From the NCBI GenBank assembly GCA_947479055.1, contig CANJYE010000014.1, forward strand, positions 1 through 64,000: a stretch of DNA of 64,000 nucleotides. The letters are read 5' to 3'. This document shows positions 62,516 to 64,000 of the stretch, in pieces. Every line of letters starts with the position of its first letter. The stretch's first letter is position 1. The notes beneath the pieces were generated by a model. That model did not search any database and was not told where the DNA came from. It worked only from the letters and a program-made list of their open reading frames with translations. A program made the position numbers and the translations under genes. The stretch comes from Erythrobacteraceae bacterium. Lineage in GTDB: Bacteria > Pseudomonadota > Alphaproteobacteria > Sphingomonadales > Sphingomonadaceae.

Positions 62516-64000
62516 TCAGCCCACCACCCCTGCGGCAGCCAGAACGGCCAGCTGCAGCACATCAGGGGCGATTGAGGTCATCGGCGCGATCTGAACCGGC
62601 TTTTCCATCCCGATCAGCATCGGCCCGATCGTGGCATTGCCGCCCAGTTCCCTCAGCAGTTTGGCCGAGACATTGGCCGATTGCAGGCCCGGCATGATCA
62701 GCACATTGGCGGGCTGCGACAAGCGGCTGAACGGATAGTTCGCCATGACCTTGGGATTGAGCGCGGCATCCGGAGCCATCTCGCCCTCATATTCGAAGCC
62801 GGGATTCTCGCTATCCAGGATCGCCACCGCATCGCGAATGGGTTCCAGCCACTTACCCGAAGGATTACCGAAGGTCGAAAAGCTCAGGAAAGCGACCCGC
62901 GGTTCATGGCCCAGTCGCCGGGCAACCGCTGCGGTCTCCTTGGCGATATAGGCAAGGTCTTCGGCGCTCGGGCGTTCGTTGATGGTCGTGTCGGCCAGGA
63001 ACACGGTGTAGTCCTTGCCGATCATCAGGTGGATGCCGAAGGGAATGTGATCGGGCTTGGGATCAAGCACCAGACGCACTTCCTTCATGGTCTGCGCGAA
63101 GGTGCGGGTCAGGCCGGAAATCATCGCATCGCCATGCCCCAGCGCCACCAGCGCTGCAGCGAAGACGTTGCGGTTCTGGTTGACCAGCCGCTTTACGTCC
63201 CGCGCCGTCTGGCCGCGCCGTTGCAGCCGCTTGTAGAGATAATCGACCATGGCCGGGACATAATCGGAATCGGCCGAATTCTGGATCTCGAAACTGTCGG
63301 GATCATCGACGGCCAGCTCGATCAGCTTGTCCTTTACTGCCTGGGTCCGGCCGACCAGCACGGGTGTGCCATAGCCGAAATCGCGGAACTGGATCGCGGC
63401 GCGCAGCACCACATCCTCTTCGGCCTCAGCGAAAACAACCCGCTTCGGATTGCGCTTCACCGCATCGAAGACCTGAGTCAACACGGCGGTGGTCGGATTG
63501 AGGCGGGACTTCAGCTTCACCCCATAGGCTTCGAAATCCTCGATCGGCTTCTGCGCTACCCCTGAATCCATCGCCGCCTTGGCCACTGCCATCGAAACCC
63601 GCTCGATCAGGCGCGGATCGAAAGGTGAGGGAATGATGTATTCGGTGCCGAATTGCTGCGCCCGGCCATAAGCGGCGGCCACTTCATCGGGGACGGTTTC
63701 GCGGGCAAGATCGGCAATCGCCCGGGCCGCCGCGATCTTCATTTCCTCGTTGATCGCCGTCGCGCGCACATCGAGCGCGCCGCGGAAAATGAACGGGAAA
63801 CCCAGTACATTATTGACCTGGTTGGGATAATCCGACCGTCCCGTCGCCACGATCGCGTCGGAACGGACCGCATGGACATCGTCCGGGGTAATTTCGGGAT
63901 CGGGGTTGGCCATCGCGAAGATGATCGGCCGGGGTGCCATCGACATGATCATGGACTGGCTGACCGCACCGGCGACCGACAGGCCAAGGAACACATCCGC
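62516..64000 (-). CDS. maeB: NADP-dependent malic enzyme, C-terminal part (MaeB type, runs off window)
   Basis: Oxidative decarboxylation of malate to pyruvate. The window holds 494 residues of the C-terminal part; the N-terminal malic domain lies beyond base 64000. The NAD(P)-binding part has I-I-F-A-M-A-N-P-D-P-E-I, G-R-S-D-Y-P-N-Q-V-N-N and F-P-F-I-F-R-G-A-L-D. From about R-V-V-F-A-E-A-E-E-D to the end lies the phosphotransacetylase-like domain of MaeB, which usually regulates the enzyme (acetyl-CoA). Convergent with TauE permease 2. Confidence 0.95.
   Translation of the reverse strand, partial: ADVFLGLSVAGAVSQSMIMSMAPRPIIFAMANPDPEITPDDVHAVRSDAIVATGRSDYPNQVNNVLGFPFIFRGALDVRATAINEEMKIAAARAIADLARETVPDEVAAAYGRAQQFGTEYIIPSPFDPRLIERVSMAVAKAAMDSGVAQKPIEDFEAYGVKLKSRLNPTTAVLTQVFDAVKRNPKRVVFAEAEEDVVLRAAIQFRDFGYGTPVLVGRTQAVKDKLIELAVDDPDSFEIQNSADSDYVPAMVDYLYKRLQRRGQTARDVKRLVNQNRNVFAAALVALGHGDAMISGLTRTFAQTMKEVRLVLDPKPDHIPFGIHLMIGKDYTVFLADTTINERPSAEDLAYIAKETAAVARRLGHEPRVAFLSFSTFGNPSGKWLEPIRDAVAILDSENPGFEYEGEMAPDAALNPKVMANYPFSRLSQPANVLIMPGLQSANVSAKLLRELGGNATIGPMLIGMEKPVQIAPMTSIAPDVLQLAVLAAAGVVG

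Overview
This window looks like the chromosome of an alphaproteobacterium of the order Sphingomonadales, probably near Erythrobacteraceae. GC content is high, and several genes are markers of the class or order: the cell-cycle regulator CtrA, a GapR-like DUF2312 protein, DUF4167, DUF1244, a GltX/NadE pair, MaeB with a fused phosphotransacetylase domain, and a bacterial CDC48-type AAA ATPase. About 60 genes are supported. Nearly all are housekeeping genes with normal, intact motifs.

Layout. 1-143 is the 5' end of an IS5-type transposase running off the left edge. 212-9988 holds a nitronate monooxygenase, katG, lysC, ubiG, a flavin-dependent dehydrogenase/monooxygenase, a DEAD-box RNA helicase and a UPF0178 protein. 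9954-12067 is a minus-strand operon: yebC, a small lipoprotein, ruvC and an ArsC-like protein. 12161-14544 holds a VOC protein, an alpha/beta hydrolase, YbjQ, GapR-like and DUF1244 proteins. pyk (plus) faces gltX and nadE (minus). 19217-27806 is rpoBC on the minus strand, separated from rplJL on the plus strand by an ICMT-family methyltransferase and about 550 bp with a decayed tRNA-like sequence and a short phage-like reading frame. A MATE transporter, CIRCE-controlled groESL, a serine beta-lactamase-fold protein, a low-complexity lipoprotein and polA follow. 38618-40412 is a small accessory patch: an exported protein of unknown function and two toxin-antitoxin pairs, BrnTA and HigBA. The CDC48-like gene at 40465-42774 carries an in-frame amber stop. 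Next come a probable small RNA, a ketone-body CoA-transferase operon (scoA, DUF5076-like, scoB), a class III CoA-transferase and glutathione peroxidase. 46802-54291 is a long minus-strand run (metK, lnt, DUF4167, prmC, prfA, hisS). The right end has ppa, pmbA, lptB, rpoN, ctrA, trmB, two TauE-type permeases and the C-terminal part of maeB.

Working relationships. metK supplies SAM for the several methyltransferases here (UbiG, PrmC, TrmB, ICMT family). PrmC modifies PrfA. Lnt serves the lipoproteins encoded here and elsewhere. KatG and glutathione peroxidase deal with peroxides. CtrA and the GapR-like protein are cell-cycle and chromosome factors.

The most interesting signals are: the amber stop in the CDC48-like gene; a hisS whose anticodon-binding domain is divergent and distinctly lower in GC, next to mobile palindromic repeats with covarying hairpins; a perfect 17-bp hairpin ending 6 bp before the rpoN start; matching CTATC-N5-GATAG palindromes before both TauE genes; a probable CU-rich small RNA; a beta-lactamase-fold protein lacking Glu166 and Asn170; and the tRNA-like remnant near rplJ. 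No large undescribed gene system (CRISPR, biosynthetic cluster, prophage, defence island) was seen.
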